A DNA stretch of 64,000 bases from Bacteroidota bacterium (GCA_016717325.1 JADKFV010000011.1:1-64000), one strand, 5' to 3'. Shown: positions 39,199 through 49,302, counted from the first letter of the stretch. The notes: a model not told the origin generated them from the letters alone. Numbers and translations: made by a program.

Positions 39199-39249
39199 AC
39201 CATTTCACATAGAATGCCAAATATTATTTGCACCATGAACTGATGGTGA

Positions 39250-42072
39250 TTAATTTACTATTACAGTTACTGCTCGCTGTAAATTATCACCAGATAAGCG
39301 CACAAAATAATTTCCGGGGTTTACTTTATTGCCAAAATCATTCTGCAAATTCCATGTAAACTCTGCATAGCCTTTAGAAATTTTTGCACTGCTTAAATTT
39401 GTCACCAAATGTCCTTTTACATCGAAAATTTCAATTTTGATAAAATTGTCTTTAGGATTTAAGAAGCCAATTTTTGTGGATTCACTTGCCGGATTAGGAT
39501 AAGCAATAATCTCATTGATTGAAGTGGTTGATAATTCATCAATAGACACGGATGCAAATGCCGGAAGTTTAACTGAAGTATAAAGGCGATATTCTCCATG
39601 ATCGAGAATCATAGGATCGAGAACATTGGTTACAAAAAGGCTATCTCCGGTAAAATACTCATACCACCATCCTGTGCTTTGAAAGTTCGGAATCATAGTT
39701 CCGCTTACAACGTCAAAATTGCCAAGGACCGTTACATTCATTGTAGGATCATTAAGGTGTATGCGTTTCATAGCACCAGTCAATTGCAACGAAAAGTTTG
39801 TGGTTTTAAAGGCCGGATAATTTTTTTTCAGTTTTATCAAATTACCCCAAACATCATAAACCTTTTTGCGTGGCCCTTGGAAATAATAATTCCATTTCAA
39901 TGGTTTTGGAGCAACGTTACTTCCACCATAAAGTAAAGAAACATCGTAGGCAATTTCACCAAATTGCCAAATCATTTTTGGACCAGGTATGGTAAAGAAA
40001 AAGGCTCCGGCTAATTCCATGCGCGATACTGCCGTTACGGTGTCCTTTATGTTATAAGTTGCATTAGAACTGTTGCCATAGGTTATGTTTTTAAACATCA
40101 GCCTTTGCTCATCGTGGCTTTCCATATATCCAACTACATGCGGGTTATTGAATCCACGCTGCTTATATGATATCCAATTAAAATTTGAATTGGGTAAATA
40201 ACCCATTGTGGCTTCGTTGTAATTATTGTTAGAATTTCCCCAAACCATCATTCCATAATTGGCAAGTTCCTTTTCTTCAGTATTGTCAGCAAACATTTCT
40301 AAAATCATATATGCGTTGGGCGATGTGGACCAAACGTGATCGGCAATGTTCTTTAACGTGGCAACACGATTGGTGTCATATGCGCTCCATGCACCTAAAT
40401 TGCCAACAGTATTTTTTTGTGTAAAGCCTTTTGCTAAATCAAAGCGGTACCCGTCAAATTTGTATTCAGTTAACCAGTATTCTGTAACCCTGTCTACAAA
40501 ATATTTTGTGGCAGGTGATTCGTGATTAAAGTCATAACATACATTAAAATCATGTTTTGGATATTGATTGAACCACGGACTGTTTAAAGCGGGGGCACCC
40601 AGGTTATTGTCCCAGTATAACTGAACCATTGGGCTTTGTCCACAACTGTGATTTAAAACAATATCGAAAACAACTGCAATACCACGAGAGTGACAAGTGT
40701 CGACAAACTCTTTCAGTTTGTTTTTAGTGCCATAATATTTATCGGGTGCAAAATAATATGATGGGTTATAGCCCCAGCTGTTGTTGCCTTCAAATTCGTT
40801 TACTGGCATTAGCTCGATTGCATTAACGCCCAGCAATTGAAGATAGGCTATAGTATCGAGCAATGTGGCATAATTATGTGGACCAACAAAATCACGAATA
40901 CATAACTCATATATTACCAAATCGGTATTTGCAGGTTTCGTAAAATTTGTAACTGTCCATGTATACGATGGTTGAGCAGTTTGCAGTACACTGGCAATTC
41001 CTTGAGTTTTACCAATAGGGTAGGGCGTAGGATTAGGATAAGTTGAGGTATTTATTCCTCCGTCATTTGACGGATCAACTATTTTATCGCAATAAGGATC
41101 GCCAATGGTAATGGTACCATCCACATAATATTGATAAACATACTCCTGCATAGGGGCAAGTCCATTTATCTGGATCCAGTATCTATCGCCAGCAGGAGTG
41201 CGATTCATAAAATAATTTGTGTCCGTTTGCCATTGATTGAAACCACCCAGCACATAAACATAACTTTTGAATGGAGCAAATAAATTAAGAATTACAGTAC
41301 TATCATTTAGGTATGTAATTCCATCCTTTGTATTTGGTGGTAATGGCAAAATATTTTGTGCCGGATTTACCATTACTCTGATAGTATCAGCATCGGTCGA
41401 CAATCCATTGTCGGCCGTAAACACCACCTCATTCAAGCCGGTTTGGTTAAATGAAATTGTTTGTGAAAGACTGTCCTCATTTGTTGCACTGGCCATATTA
41501 GCGCCATTCAATAAAATAGATAAATCGGCATTTGATGAAGCAATGCCATCAATTTGCAACGAAGCACCATTAGCCACTATGATGGGCTTTCCGGTTTGGA
41601 AAGTTGGCGATATAATTTTTGCATTTAAACCGGCAGGATAAATTGGCACAAAAATGTCGCTACCATCAGCATTGCGCCCGACTGTTGTACCAGTTGCATT
41701 GCGAAACACAAATGCCAACTGCAAAATGGTTTCTGCCAAGGGCACTCCATAATAATTGCGAACATGAAATTTTATTTTGTATAAATTGTTTCCCAAAGGA
41801 ATAAGTTGCGCATTGGCATTATTTACTGTCCAACCATTTTTCACATACTTCCAGTCAGAAGGGCTGGTACTCAAATTAGTTATCACACCTGTATGGGCAT
41901 ATATAGGCGGAGCAATGTTATTCAATGCCCCATTACCTTTCGATGCATCGAAGAAAACAGTTATTGAATCGGTATCAGTCGCAAAAAATGGCACCCATGT
42001 TACAGGGCTATTTTGCGAAATTCCAATTTGAATAATAACGAAACTGATTAAAGTAAATATCGCCTTTTTCAT
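39250..42072 (-). CDS. Secreted GH13 alpha-amylase family protein with T9SS type A sorting domain
   Basis: A 940 aa starch-active enzyme. Signal peptide residues 1-19, N-terminal beta-sandwich modules, a CBM48-like domain (about 245-345, with GGFNQWQ) and a GH13 barrel (about 385-760). Conserved residues are His475 (IVLNH), nucleophile Asp545 (GYRFDLAKG), acid Glu592 (ILEMFADN) and Asp654 (ESHDEQR). The type A sorting tail has NPASESTKIGF and NYFVRLSG. Probably exported by T9SS and held at the surface. A small secreted protein with a similar FNGW motif is encoded upstream. Its leader contains a strong hairpin at 42129-42169. Confidence 0.93.
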   Translation of the reverse strand: MKKAIFTLISFVIIQIGISQNSPVTWVPFFATDTDSITVFFDASKGNGALNNIAPPIYAHTGVITNLSTSPSDWKYVKNGWTVNNANAQLIPLGNNLYKIKFHVRNYYGVPLAETILQLAFVFRNATGTTVGRNADGSDIFVPIYPAGLNAKIISPTFQTGKPIIVANGASLQIDGIASSNADLSILLNGANMASATNEDSLSQTISFNQTGLNEVVFTADNGLSTDADTIRVMVNPAQNILPLPPNTKDGITYLNDSTVILNLFAPFKSYVYVLGGFNQWQTDTNYFMNRTPAGDRYWIQINGLAPMQEYVYQYYVDGTITIGDPYCDKIVDPSNDGGINTSTYPNPTPYPIGKTQGIASVLQTAQPSYTWTVTNFTKPANTDLVIYELCIRDFVGPHNYATLLDTIAYLQLLGVNAIELMPVNEFEGNNSWGYNPSYYFAPDKYYGTKNKLKEFVDTCHSRGIAVVFDIVLNHSCGQSPMVQLYWDNNLGAPALNSPWFNQYPKHDFNVCYDFNHESPATKYFVDRVTEYWLTEYKFDGYRFDLAKGFTQKNTVGNLGAWSAYDTNRVATLKNIADHVWSTSPNAYMILEMFADNTEEKELANYGMMVWGNSNNNYNEATMGYLPNSNFNWISYKQRGFNNPHVVGYMESHDEQRLMFKNITYGNSSNATYNIKDTVTAVSRMELAGAFFFTIPGPKMIWQFGEIAYDVSLLYGGSNVAPKPLKWNYYFQGPRKKVYDVWGNLIKLKKNYPAFKTTNFSLQLTGAMKRIHLNDPTMNVTVLGNFDVVSGTMIPNFQSTGWWYEYFTGDSLFVTNVLDPMILDHGEYRLYTSVKLPAFASVSIDELSTTSINEIIAYPNPASESTKIGFLNPKDNFIKIEIFDVKGHLVTNLSSAKISKGYAEFTWNLQNDFGNKVNPGNYFVRLSGDNLQRAVTVIVN

Positions 42073-42128
42073 TTGCTTATTAATTTGAGTATTTAGTGAT
42101 TTTTGATTTTGAAGGATTTTTTTTTACT

Positions 42129-42169
42129 AAAAAGCACAGTACTTAATTATTAAAAGTACTGTGCTTTTT
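42129..42169 (-). terminator. Long perfect hairpin in the amylase leader
   Basis: Arms AAAAAGCACAGTACT (42129-42143) and AGTACTGTGCTTTTT (42155-42169) form a 15-bp perfect stem with T-rich ends on either strand, 57 bases before the amylase start. A separate terminator for the upstream gene already exists at 42235-42272, so this one could be a second stop or an attenuator of the amylase gene. Confidence 0.65.
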
Positions 42170-42234
42170 ATGATATGTTTCCGTTAAGGAAAACACTTAA
42201 AGTGATTAAAAAGTTTTGCTGCTGACACCTTTAT

Positions 42235-42272
42235 AAAAATAAAAAGCGGTAAAGGAAACTTACCTTCACCGC
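42235..42272 (-). terminator. Terminator of small secreted protein gene
   Basis: Minus-strand GCGGTGAAGG / CCTTTACCGC stem (one G-T pair) followed by TTTTTATTTTTAT, 25 bases past the stop at 42297. Confidence 0.85.
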
Positions 42273-42296
42273 GGATGAAAAGCATGAAAACTATCT

Positions 42297-43070
42297 TTAA
42301 TTCACTAGGAATATTTTTTCTGTTTTTACTTTAACGCCATCAATAAATAATGAATAGAAATACGAACCATTATTTAAAGTTGCACCATTGTTGTTATCAC
42401 CGTTCCAAATGTATGTAAAAGTTCCTGCATTTACATCATTCTGTGCAATTGTTTTTACTTCTTTACCAGTAACATCACAGATTGAAATTTTGACATCAGC
42501 ATTTTTTACCAACGATAATTTAAACTTTGCAGATCCTACTACTGGATTTGGAGCCATGCTGATACTGAAGTTATTAGTATTTTCGGTAATACTTGCTACT
42601 ACTACTGAACCATCAACATCAAATACACATGCAACAGTGTAAGTTCCGCCAACCGTAGGTATTGCAATGTGACGATTTCCATCATTCACGCCACGTAATT
42701 CATCATTATCCCAAGAGTGGTTAATTCTGAATTTGAAAGGCATGTCTGCAGGATTCGCGATTGCAGCAATAGAATAAGTGCGAGAGTAAATTAAAGAACC
42801 CGGGCTAATAGGGCTAAGATCAACAGAAGGATCAGGAGTGAAAGGATCGTTGCAAGGAACATTCTCTGGTGCTGACCAACCATTGAAATCACCTCCCATA
42901 GCTTCTACAACATCTGTTGTAGGATTGAAAGGAACCACTGCGCAAGCACCGCCTGCTTCGCCAAGCATTGCAGCTGACATGTCGACTGCCAAAGTAATTG
43001 TTGTGTTTTGTGCATTTGCAATTGCTGCACCTGCAAGTAATGTGAGAACCGATAAGTAGATTTTCTTCAT
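42297..43070 (-). CDS. Small secreted protein with starch-binding-like motif and T9SS type A sorting domain
   Basis: The start is placed at Met 43070 (MKKIYLSVLTLLAGAAIANA signal peptide), 18 codons inside the open frame. The 257 aa product has a central domain with GDFNGWSAPENVP, then PFKFRINHSWDNDELRG and NRHIAIPTVGGTYTV, the order seen in CBM20/CBM48-like E-set domains. A type A sorting tail follows (NPVVGSAKFKLSL, YSLFIDG). No catalytic motif. Being next to the GH13 amylase, it may be a stand-alone starch or glycan binder (inference). Confidence 0.75.
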   Translation of the reverse strand: MKKIYLSVLTLLAGAAIANAQNTTITLAVDMSAAMLGEAGGACAVVPFNPTTDVVEAMGGDFNGWSAPENVPCNDPFTPDPSVDLSPISPGSLIYSRTYSIAAIANPADMPFKFRINHSWDNDELRGVNDGNRHIAIPTVGGTYTVACVFDVDGSVVVASITENTNNFSISMAPNPVVGSAKFKLSLVKNADVKISICDVTGKEVKTIAQNDVNAGTFTYIWNGDNNNGATLNNGSYFYSLFIDGVKVKTEKIFLVN

Positions 43071-43226
43071 AATTTTTTTGTTTTTTAAATTAGACTTATT
43101 TTTTTGAAAGTGTAAAGATAACACTAAGCGATTTATAATTCAAACTATTAACTAAATAAATTAATAACAAAACTTTTTTGATAAACTGAGTATGATTATA
43201 ATGCAGAAAATGTTCCACATTATTAA

Positions 43227-43916
43227 TTACAATTCAAAATTAAAACCCAATGAACAAAGATGTTCGTAACGCTTTTTATCGAACTTGAACAAATTTGCTG
43301 CACGATGCGATACGCCTTTTTGTTTTTCGCTCAACTCCACTAGCAAACCAAAACCAAGAATTTTTTTCCGAAAATTTCTTTTATCTAAAGGCACTTGCAA
43401 AATAGATTCGTACAAATTTTGAAGTTGTGAGAGCGTGAACTTTTCGGGCAGCAATTCGAACCCTATAGGCTGATATCTTATTTTATTCTTTAGCCGTTCC
43501 ATTGCCTTAATTATAATTTTATTGTGATCGAATGGAAGTTTTGGAATTTGATTAACTGCTATCCATAATGCATTGGAGGCAAATGTCGATTTTGGCTTGA
43601 GTTTGTTTTTCCTAATTTTCAATAACGCAAAGTATGCCACCGTAATTACTCTGCCGAATGGATGCCTGTTCACATCTCCAAACGTATACAATTGTTCGAG
43701 ATGATGTTCTTCAAGTCCCGTTAATTCATTCAAAATGCGAGCAGCGCCCTGATCAATATCTTCATCGTCACGGGCAATGTTTCCCGGCAGCGCAAGTGAT
43801 CCTATATGCACCTCTTCGGCTCGTTGAATCAAAAGAATTTTTAAATCGCCTTCATCAAATCCGAAAATAACACAGTCGATTGAAAAAGTTGAATGATAAT
43901 CAATGCTTCTATTCAT
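43227..43916 (-). CDS. NUDIX-domain regulator, NrtR/AraR-like
   Basis: A 229 aa protein with an N-terminal NUDIX-like domain (DCVIFGFDEGDLKILLIQR, LPGNIARDDEDIDQGAARIL) and a C-terminal winged helix (FTLSQLQNLYESILQVPLDKRNFRKKILGFG). The Nudix box is degenerate: the expected RE..EE core reads ARILNELTGLEEHHLE, arguing for ligand sensing rather than hydrolysis. NrtR-family proteins regulate NAD metabolism, and in Bacteroidota AraR-type members regulate sugar use. The gene is downstream of a lipoprotein gene (11 bases apart) and near a starch locus. Confidence 0.82.
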   Translation of the reverse strand: MNRSIDYHSTFSIDCVIFGFDEGDLKILLIQRAEEVHIGSLALPGNIARDDEDIDQGAARILNELTGLEEHHLEQLYTFGDVNRHPFGRVITVAYFALLKIRKNKLKPKSTFASNALWIAVNQIPKLPFDHNKIIIKAMERLKNKIRYQPIGFELLPEKFTLSQLQNLYESILQVPLDKRNFRKKILGFGLLVELSEKQKGVSHRAANLFKFDKKRYEHLCSLGFNFEL

Positions 43917-43927
43917 TTACAATTTAA

Positions 43928-44938
43928 TTAAAATCCCAAATCTTTTGTAAATTCTCCGTTTTTGAGTTCGAGAATTGTAGCCGTGTCAATGGCACGTTGC
44001 AAAATTTGCTTTCTGCGAGAAGTAAAAATACCCAAACCACCATCGATATTTGTATATACAGGAATCACTTGTGCCAAATTTGTCGTAAAATTATTTATTT
44101 TATAATAAGTCAATAAATCCTTTGAGCCCGCGATAAAAATGAACTCTACATTGCCGGCAATTCTTTTCAGAGAAGTATCTGCTTTTATATTTGCTGCAGC
44201 CACTCTAAAAGAATTCAAGTTTTTGAAGCGTAACCTTAATTTCATGCAATGGGTCGTTGTCGGGATGCTCTTCGTATGCAGCTTTCCAATCAAAATATTT
44301 TGCTTCTATATCAAGAGGGTTGTTTTTCTTTGCTCAAAGTAATGAAATCGAATAACCACTTCGTAAGCTTGAGCATTCAGGATGGTAAACCATTTTAACT
44401 CATAAGGGTCATCTAAAAAATTAGCCGGTGAATTATTTGGTTTTTCAATCAATAATTTTCCAAGTACATTAGTTGTACTTGTTATTAATTTGCCCGTCTC
44501 CGTATTTCTAATAATTAACTTGTATGAGCTTTTTTCATTTAACGAATCGTTTCCAGTTGTTTTAAAAAGTATGTTAGGAGAGGAGGCGAAAATGCCCGGT
44601 TCTTTGATTACATTACTATCCTTTTCACAAATAATTTCATTCACTTTTATGCCTTTGTTATACTCTTCGAGCACAACTTTTAAGTTTGATTTGTAATAAA
44701 ACGAATCGGTGTACTGTGCCATTTCATAAGCATTTCCTTCGCCAAGATATGCTTTATGAATGCGAATATATTGCGCGGTATCGGCAGCATTTAATACCCC
44801 GTATACAATAGTGGTATCCTTGTAAGGGGCAAGAATATCTAAATCATTTTTACAACCGGAACCGAAGAAGAAAAAAATGCAGTTGCATAGTAAAAATGAA
44901 ATGAAAACCAGCGTGCTTTTTTTTATTTCTAAAAACAT
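43928..44938 (-). CDS. Lipoprotein of unknown function (frameshifted)
   Basis: Lipoprotein signal (lipobox FGSGC, about residues 25-29), then a beta-rich body with DTTIVYGVLNAADTAQYIRI and YKLIIRNTETGKLI. The first frame stops at 44306. A T-run indel at 44323-44327 leads to NNPLDIEAKYFDWKAAYEE, and a further indel near 44220 leads to NSFRVAAANIKADTSLKR and VYTNIDGGLGIFTSR. This pattern recurs in Bacteroidota surface lipoproteins of unknown role (family not named with confidence). It is probably co-transcribed with the NUDIX regulator. Confidence 0.7.
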
Positions 44939-44994
44939 AAATTTTATTTCGATGCTACAATGCTAATATTATTTACATTCGGCAGCAAATAAAA

Positions 44995-47064
44995 ATGATA
45001 AAAATAATGCAAATAAAAAATTTTTACACTTATGTGATCATGATGTTGGGATTTACATTTACTGTAAACCAGCAATTGAAAAGCCAGAGTAATATTAAGG
45101 CATACAATTTTGATGAGATGGCGTCACACATTGATTCGAGCATTTCGCCAGGCAAAGATTTCTTTGCTTTTGCAAACAATAATTGGTTTAAGAAACATCC
45201 CATTCCCGGCACCGAATCGAGTTATGGGATTTTTAAAGTGATACAGGATACCATCAATAATTCGATAAAAAATATTTGTGAAAAGGCTTTATATACAAAA
45301 GCAGCTTTCGGAACGGCTGAGCAAAAAATTGGCGATTTTTATGCCAGCGGTATGGACACCAATAATATAAATAAAGTGGGAGTAGATGCCATAAGCACAC
45401 CTCTAAAAAGAATTGAAACCATTAATTCTATTCCTTCACTTATGAAAATTGTTGCTTATCTGCACACAGTAGGAGTATCGCCAATGTTTTCTTTTTACAT
45501 CAATAAAGATGATAAAATAAGCAGCAAAAATGCTGTGTTTCTGTGGCAAGGAGGCCTTGGTTTACCGGAACGCGATTACTACTTTAACAGTGACACACGC
45601 ACTGCAAAAATTCGTGAAGCCTATAAGAAACATTTGCAAAAAATGTTTGTCCTGTTGGGTGGAGCTAAAGAAGGCGCTGTTAATTACAGTGCTACAATCT
45701 GGAAAATAGAAGAATCCATGGCTAAGGAGAGTCGCAAACTGGAAGACTTACGCGATCCTCAATCGAACTATAACAAGATGCCTGTTGCAGAAGCAAGTAA
45801 AATGATGAAAGATGTTGGCATTGTTGAAATCACTACGTTTATGGGGCTTCAAAATGTCGATACATTAATTATAGGACAACCAGAATTTTTTAAAGCGCTC
45901 AATGTGTTGTTATCAAAATATTCGTTGGACGAATGGAAGAAGTATTTGCATTGGAATGTAATTAATACTTATGCTGCTTATTTGAACAAAGAAATCGAAT
46001 CGCAGAATTTCGATTTTTATGAAAGAACTTTGTCTGGGAAAAAAGAGCAAAAGCCTCGGTGGAAAACAATAGTAGAAAGCACTGATGATATGCTTGGTGA
46101 GTTAATTGGCCAAATATATGTGGCTGAATACTTGCCAAAAGGTACCAAAGAAAAGTTGTTTGAAATAGGAAACATAATTAAAGAGATATATGCTGAAAGA
46201 ATTAAGACGCTCGATTGGATGACTGAAAAAACAAAAGAGAAAGCCTTATACAAGTTGTCAAAAATAAATATGAAATTTGGTTACCCCGATAAGTGGAAAG
46301 ACATGAGCAATTTAAATATCGACCGAACTTCATATGCCATGAATGTAATGAGAGTAAACCAATGGGCATTCAATTATATGCTTGCAAAATATGGAAAACC
46401 GGTAGATAGAAATGAATGGAGTATGCAACCACAAACATACAATGCCTATTACGATCCAGGCAATAATGAAATAGTGGTTCCAGGTTGTAATATAATAGTG
46501 CCTGGTTATGAAGGCAAACTTGCCGATGATGCTATCCTTTACAGTATTATTGGAGGATCAACTATTGGCCATGAAATCACACATGGGTTTGATGATCAAG
46601 GAAGTCAATATGATGCCGATGGCAATCTCAATGACTGGTGGACAAAAGAAGATAAAGAGAAGTTTCAGGCAAAAACCAAACTAATAGTGAACCAATTTGA
46701 TAATTTTGTAGTACTCGATAGTTTGCATGTAAATGGTGAAGCCACACAAGGCGAAAATATTGCCGACTTAGGTGGAATAATAATGGGCTATAAGGCATTT
46801 ATAAAAACTGGACAATACAAATCGGGTGAAAAGATAGCTGGCCTATCTCCCGATCAACGATTTTTTCTTGGCTATGCTTTTGCATGGATGATGCAGCCTA
46901 CCGATGCATCGCTTGCCCGTCAGATTATGACTGATGTGCACTCCCCGGCCCGATTCCGTGTTAATGGGCCACTTAGTAATATGCCCGAATTTTATAAAGC
47001 TTTTGGAATTAAGGATGGCGATCCAATGCTTATGCCAGACAAAATTAGAGTACGTATATGGTAG
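44995..47064 (+). CDS. M13 family zinc metallopeptidase (PepO/neprilysin type)
   Basis: Exported oligopeptidase of 689 aa. N-terminal hydrophobic segment (about residues 9-26), the N-terminal domain with FAFANNNWFKKHPIP, and zinc motif HEITH (His526, Glu527, His530) within IGHEITHGFDDQGS. The third ligand motif is GENIADLGG and the C-terminal signature is SPARFRVNGPLSNMPEF. A one-mismatch -7 box (TACATTCG) lies 13 bases upstream. It degrades short peptides in the periplasm or outside. Confidence 0.93.
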   Translation: MIKIMQIKNFYTYVIMMLGFTFTVNQQLKSQSNIKAYNFDEMASHIDSSISPGKDFFAFANNNWFKKHPIPGTESSYGIFKVIQDTINNSIKNICEKALYTKAAFGTAEQKIGDFYASGMDTNNINKVGVDAISTPLKRIETINSIPSLMKIVAYLHTVGVSPMFSFYINKDDKISSKNAVFLWQGGLGLPERDYYFNSDTRTAKIREAYKKHLQKMFVLLGGAKEGAVNYSATIWKIEESMAKESRKLEDLRDPQSNYNKMPVAEASKMMKDVGIVEITTFMGLQNVDTLIIGQPEFFKALNVLLSKYSLDEWKKYLHWNVINTYAAYLNKEIESQNFDFYERTLSGKKEQKPRWKTIVESTDDMLGELIGQIYVAEYLPKGTKEKLFEIGNIIKEIYAERIKTLDWMTEKTKEKALYKLSKINMKFGYPDKWKDMSNLNIDRTSYAMNVMRVNQWAFNYMLAKYGKPVDRNEWSMQPQTYNAYYDPGNNEIVVPGCNIIVPGYEGKLADDAILYSIIGGSTIGHEITHGFDDQGSQYDADGNLNDWWTKEDKEKFQAKTKLIVNQFDNFVVLDSLHVNGEATQGENIADLGGIIMGYKAFIKTGQYKSGEKIAGLSPDQRFFLGYAFAWMMQPTDASLARQIMTDVHSPARFRVNGPLSNMPEFYKAFGIKDGDPMLMPDKIRVRIW

Positions 47065-47174
47065 CAGTTATTGGGTTATTGGGTTGAAGAGATATTTTGT
47101 TATTTGTTTTAATTGAACACACAATTAACTAATGCCAATATCGATTTCTATAGTTTTTTTGCTGGGTCTAAATA

Positions 47175-47205
47175 AAAAATCCCCGACACCTGTCGGGGAT
47201 TTTTG
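47175..47205. terminator. Bidirectional terminator between M13 peptidase and pckA
   Basis: Inverted repeat AATCCCCGACA / TGTCGGGGATT (47178-47188 and 47191-47201) flanked by A and T runs, so it can end transcription from both convergent genes. Confidence 0.9.
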
Positions 47206-47228
47206 TTTCTATAGATAATAAATTTAAA

Positions 47229-48842
47229 CTATGCAGTTACAGCAGCCTTGGGTGCAGCATCAAGTATTTCATGATTTGCAAGAGAGGCATATTGTTCAAA
47301 GTTTTTGATAAACAATTGAGCTAAGTCATTTGCTTTAGCATCGTATTCATGTGGATGTTTCCATGTATCGCGCGGATTCAAAATTTCGGTTGGTACGTTT
47401 TCGCAAGTTTTAGGATACTGTAATCCAAAAACCGGCATTGTTCCGTATTCAACTTTATCTAACTTTCCTGTAAGTGCAGCTGTTATCAAGCCACGTGTGT
47501 AAGAAAGTTTCATACGAGCACCAACCCCAAACGAACCGCCACTCCAGCCGGTATTCACAAGCCATACTTTTACATCTTCCGAAGCAAGTTTTTTGCCTAA
47601 CAAATCAGCATATTTAGCAGGATGCAAGGGTAAAAATGCTTTGCCAAAGCAAGCAGAAAACGTTGCTGTTGGCTCGGTAACACCCATTTCGGTGCCGGCT
47701 ACTTTTGCAGTATAGCCCGAAATAAAATGATACATTGTTTGGCCAATAGAAAGTTTTGAAATAGGAGGCAATACACCAAAGGCATCGCAGGTTAGGAAGA
47801 AAATATTTTTTGGTGAACCCCCAATAGAAGGCTCAACAGCATTTTCAATAAAATTTATTGGATAGGCAACGCGAGTATTTTCGGTTTTGCTTATGTTGTC
47901 GTAATCAACAGTAGTAGTGTTTTCAATAAACTCAATATTTTCCAATAAAGCACCAAATTTAATAGCATCGAAAATTTGAGGCTCTTTTTCTTTTGTAAGA
48001 TTTACACATTTGGCATAACAACCTCCTTCGAAATTGAAAACTGTTTTATCGCTCCAGCCATGTTCATCGTCACCTATAAGGCCACGCTCCGGATCTGCAC
48101 TCAGAGTTGTTTTTCCTGTTCCCGATAATCCAAAAAACAAAGCGGTATCACCACTCTTACCTATGTTTGCAGAGCAATGCATCGACAATACACCCTTATG
48201 ATGTGGCAATACATAATTCAAAACAGTAAATATTCCTTTCTTAATTTCTCCTGTGTATCCCGTTCCGCCAATAATTATTATCTTCTTGGTAAAATTGAGT
48301 ACAGCAAAATTATGTTGCCTTGTGCCGTCAACTTTAGGGTCAGCCTTAAAACCGGGAGCATTGAGAACAGTCCACTCAGGTTTGAAGGATTTTAACTCCT
48401 CGGCAGTAGGGCGGAGGAATAAATTATTTACAAACAAATTATGCCAGGGCAACTCGGTTACCACACGCACATTCAGTTTGAAGAAAGGGTCGGCACAGGC
48501 GTATGCATCGCGGACATAAACTTCTTTTCCTGTTAGGTATGCAGTTACGCGATCGTACAACTTATCGAACTTTGCCGGGTCGAATTTGATATTGATATCT
48601 CCCCACCAAACACTATTCTCGGTTTCAGAATCGCATACTATAAATTTGTCTTTAGGCGATCGTCCGGTAAATTCGCCAGTATCAACAGCAAGTGCACCTG
48701 TATCGGTTAGCATGCCATCGCCACTCAATATGGTTTCTTCAACCAATTCGGCAGGTGTAAGATTCCAATATGCTGCCGAAACATTTTTCAATCCAATATC
48801 AGCAAGACTCGCCCCTAAAGGCTTTGTTCCAAATTCTGTCAT
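47229..48842 (-). CDS. pckA: Phosphoenolpyruvate carboxykinase (ATP)
   Basis: Converts oxaloacetate and ATP to phosphoenolpyruvate in gluconeogenesis. The 537 aa length is typical of the ATP-dependent enzyme. P-loop (kinase-1a) FGLSGTGKTTLSADP, FNFEGGCYAKC, the substrate segment GRSPKDKFIV and the C-terminal NTGWSGGSFGVGARM are all present. It has its own promoter box and terminator. Confidence 0.96.
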   Translation of the reverse strand: MTEFGTKPLGASLADIGLKNVSAAYWNLTPAELVEETILSGDGMLTDTGALAVDTGEFTGRSPKDKFIVCDSETENSVWWGDINIKFDPAKFDKLYDRVTAYLTGKEVYVRDAYACADPFFKLNVRVVTELPWHNLFVNNLFLRPTAEELKSFKPEWTVLNAPGFKADPKVDGTRQHNFAVLNFTKKIIIIGGTGYTGEIKKGIFTVLNYVLPHHKGVLSMHCSANIGKSGDTALFFGLSGTGKTTLSADPERGLIGDDEHGWSDKTVFNFEGGCYAKCVNLTKEKEPQIFDAIKFGALLENIEFIENTTTVDYDNISKTENTRVAYPINFIENAVEPSIGGSPKNIFFLTCDAFGVLPPISKLSIGQTMYHFISGYTAKVAGTEMGVTEPTATFSACFGKAFLPLHPAKYADLLGKKLASEDVKVWLVNTGWSGGSFGVGARMKLSYTRGLITAALTGKLDKVEYGTMPVFGLQYPKTCENVPTEILNPRDTWKHPHEYDAKANDLAQLFIKNFEQYASLANHEILDAAPKAAVTA

Positions 48843-48878
48843 ATCGATGTTTAATTATTAAAGGTTTTTTCTGCGCTG

Positions 48879-48886
48879 CAAATATA
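48879..48886 (-). promoter_or_regulatory. -7 box for pckA
   Basis: Minus-strand TATATTTG, exact TAnnTTTG, 36 bases before the pckA ATG. Confidence 0.5.
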
Positions 48887-48978
48887 GCAGTTGATTTTAA
48901 ATTACCATTTCTATAAAAATGAAATATTTTTTTTGCCCCAATTAATAACCCTTGTCAGGGGTTTATTAATTTCTCCGC

Positions 48979-49302
48979 TTAGTTTCGAATTCGAGGGCAT
49001 TTAGCGCTTTCAGAAATTTGCACTAATTTGTTTTCTTTGTACATAGCTATTAATCCGGCAACAAATGCTTCCTGTTGTTTTTGTTCTAGTGATGATAACC
49101 GGAACAAACAATCGACCTCACCTTCACGGCCCCATGGAACGCTTAGGTACTTTATGGTGCTTCTTGTTGCCACATTTTGCTCTTCAACATAAGCATTCAT
49201 TTGGCTAAAAGCATTCGCATCGGTGCCTTCACCAATACTTAAAAATGAAACTATTAACCTATAAGTTTCTTCTTTGTTTGGAGGCATAGTGTCATTCATC
49301 AT
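48979..49302 (-). CDS. Small protein of unknown function
   Basis: A 107 aa cytosolic-looking protein (LIVSFLSIGEGTDANAFSQM, VPWGREGEVDCLFRL). No signal peptide, membrane helix or known family was recognised. It lies 26 bases downstream of a tiny lipoprotein gene on the same strand, so the two may share a transcript. Confidence 0.6.
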   Translation of the reverse strand: MMNDTMPPNKEETYRLIVSFLSIGEGTDANAFSQMNAYVEEQNVATRSTIKYLSVPWGREGEVDCLFRLSSLEQKQQEAFVAGLIAMYKENKLVQISESAKCPRIRN

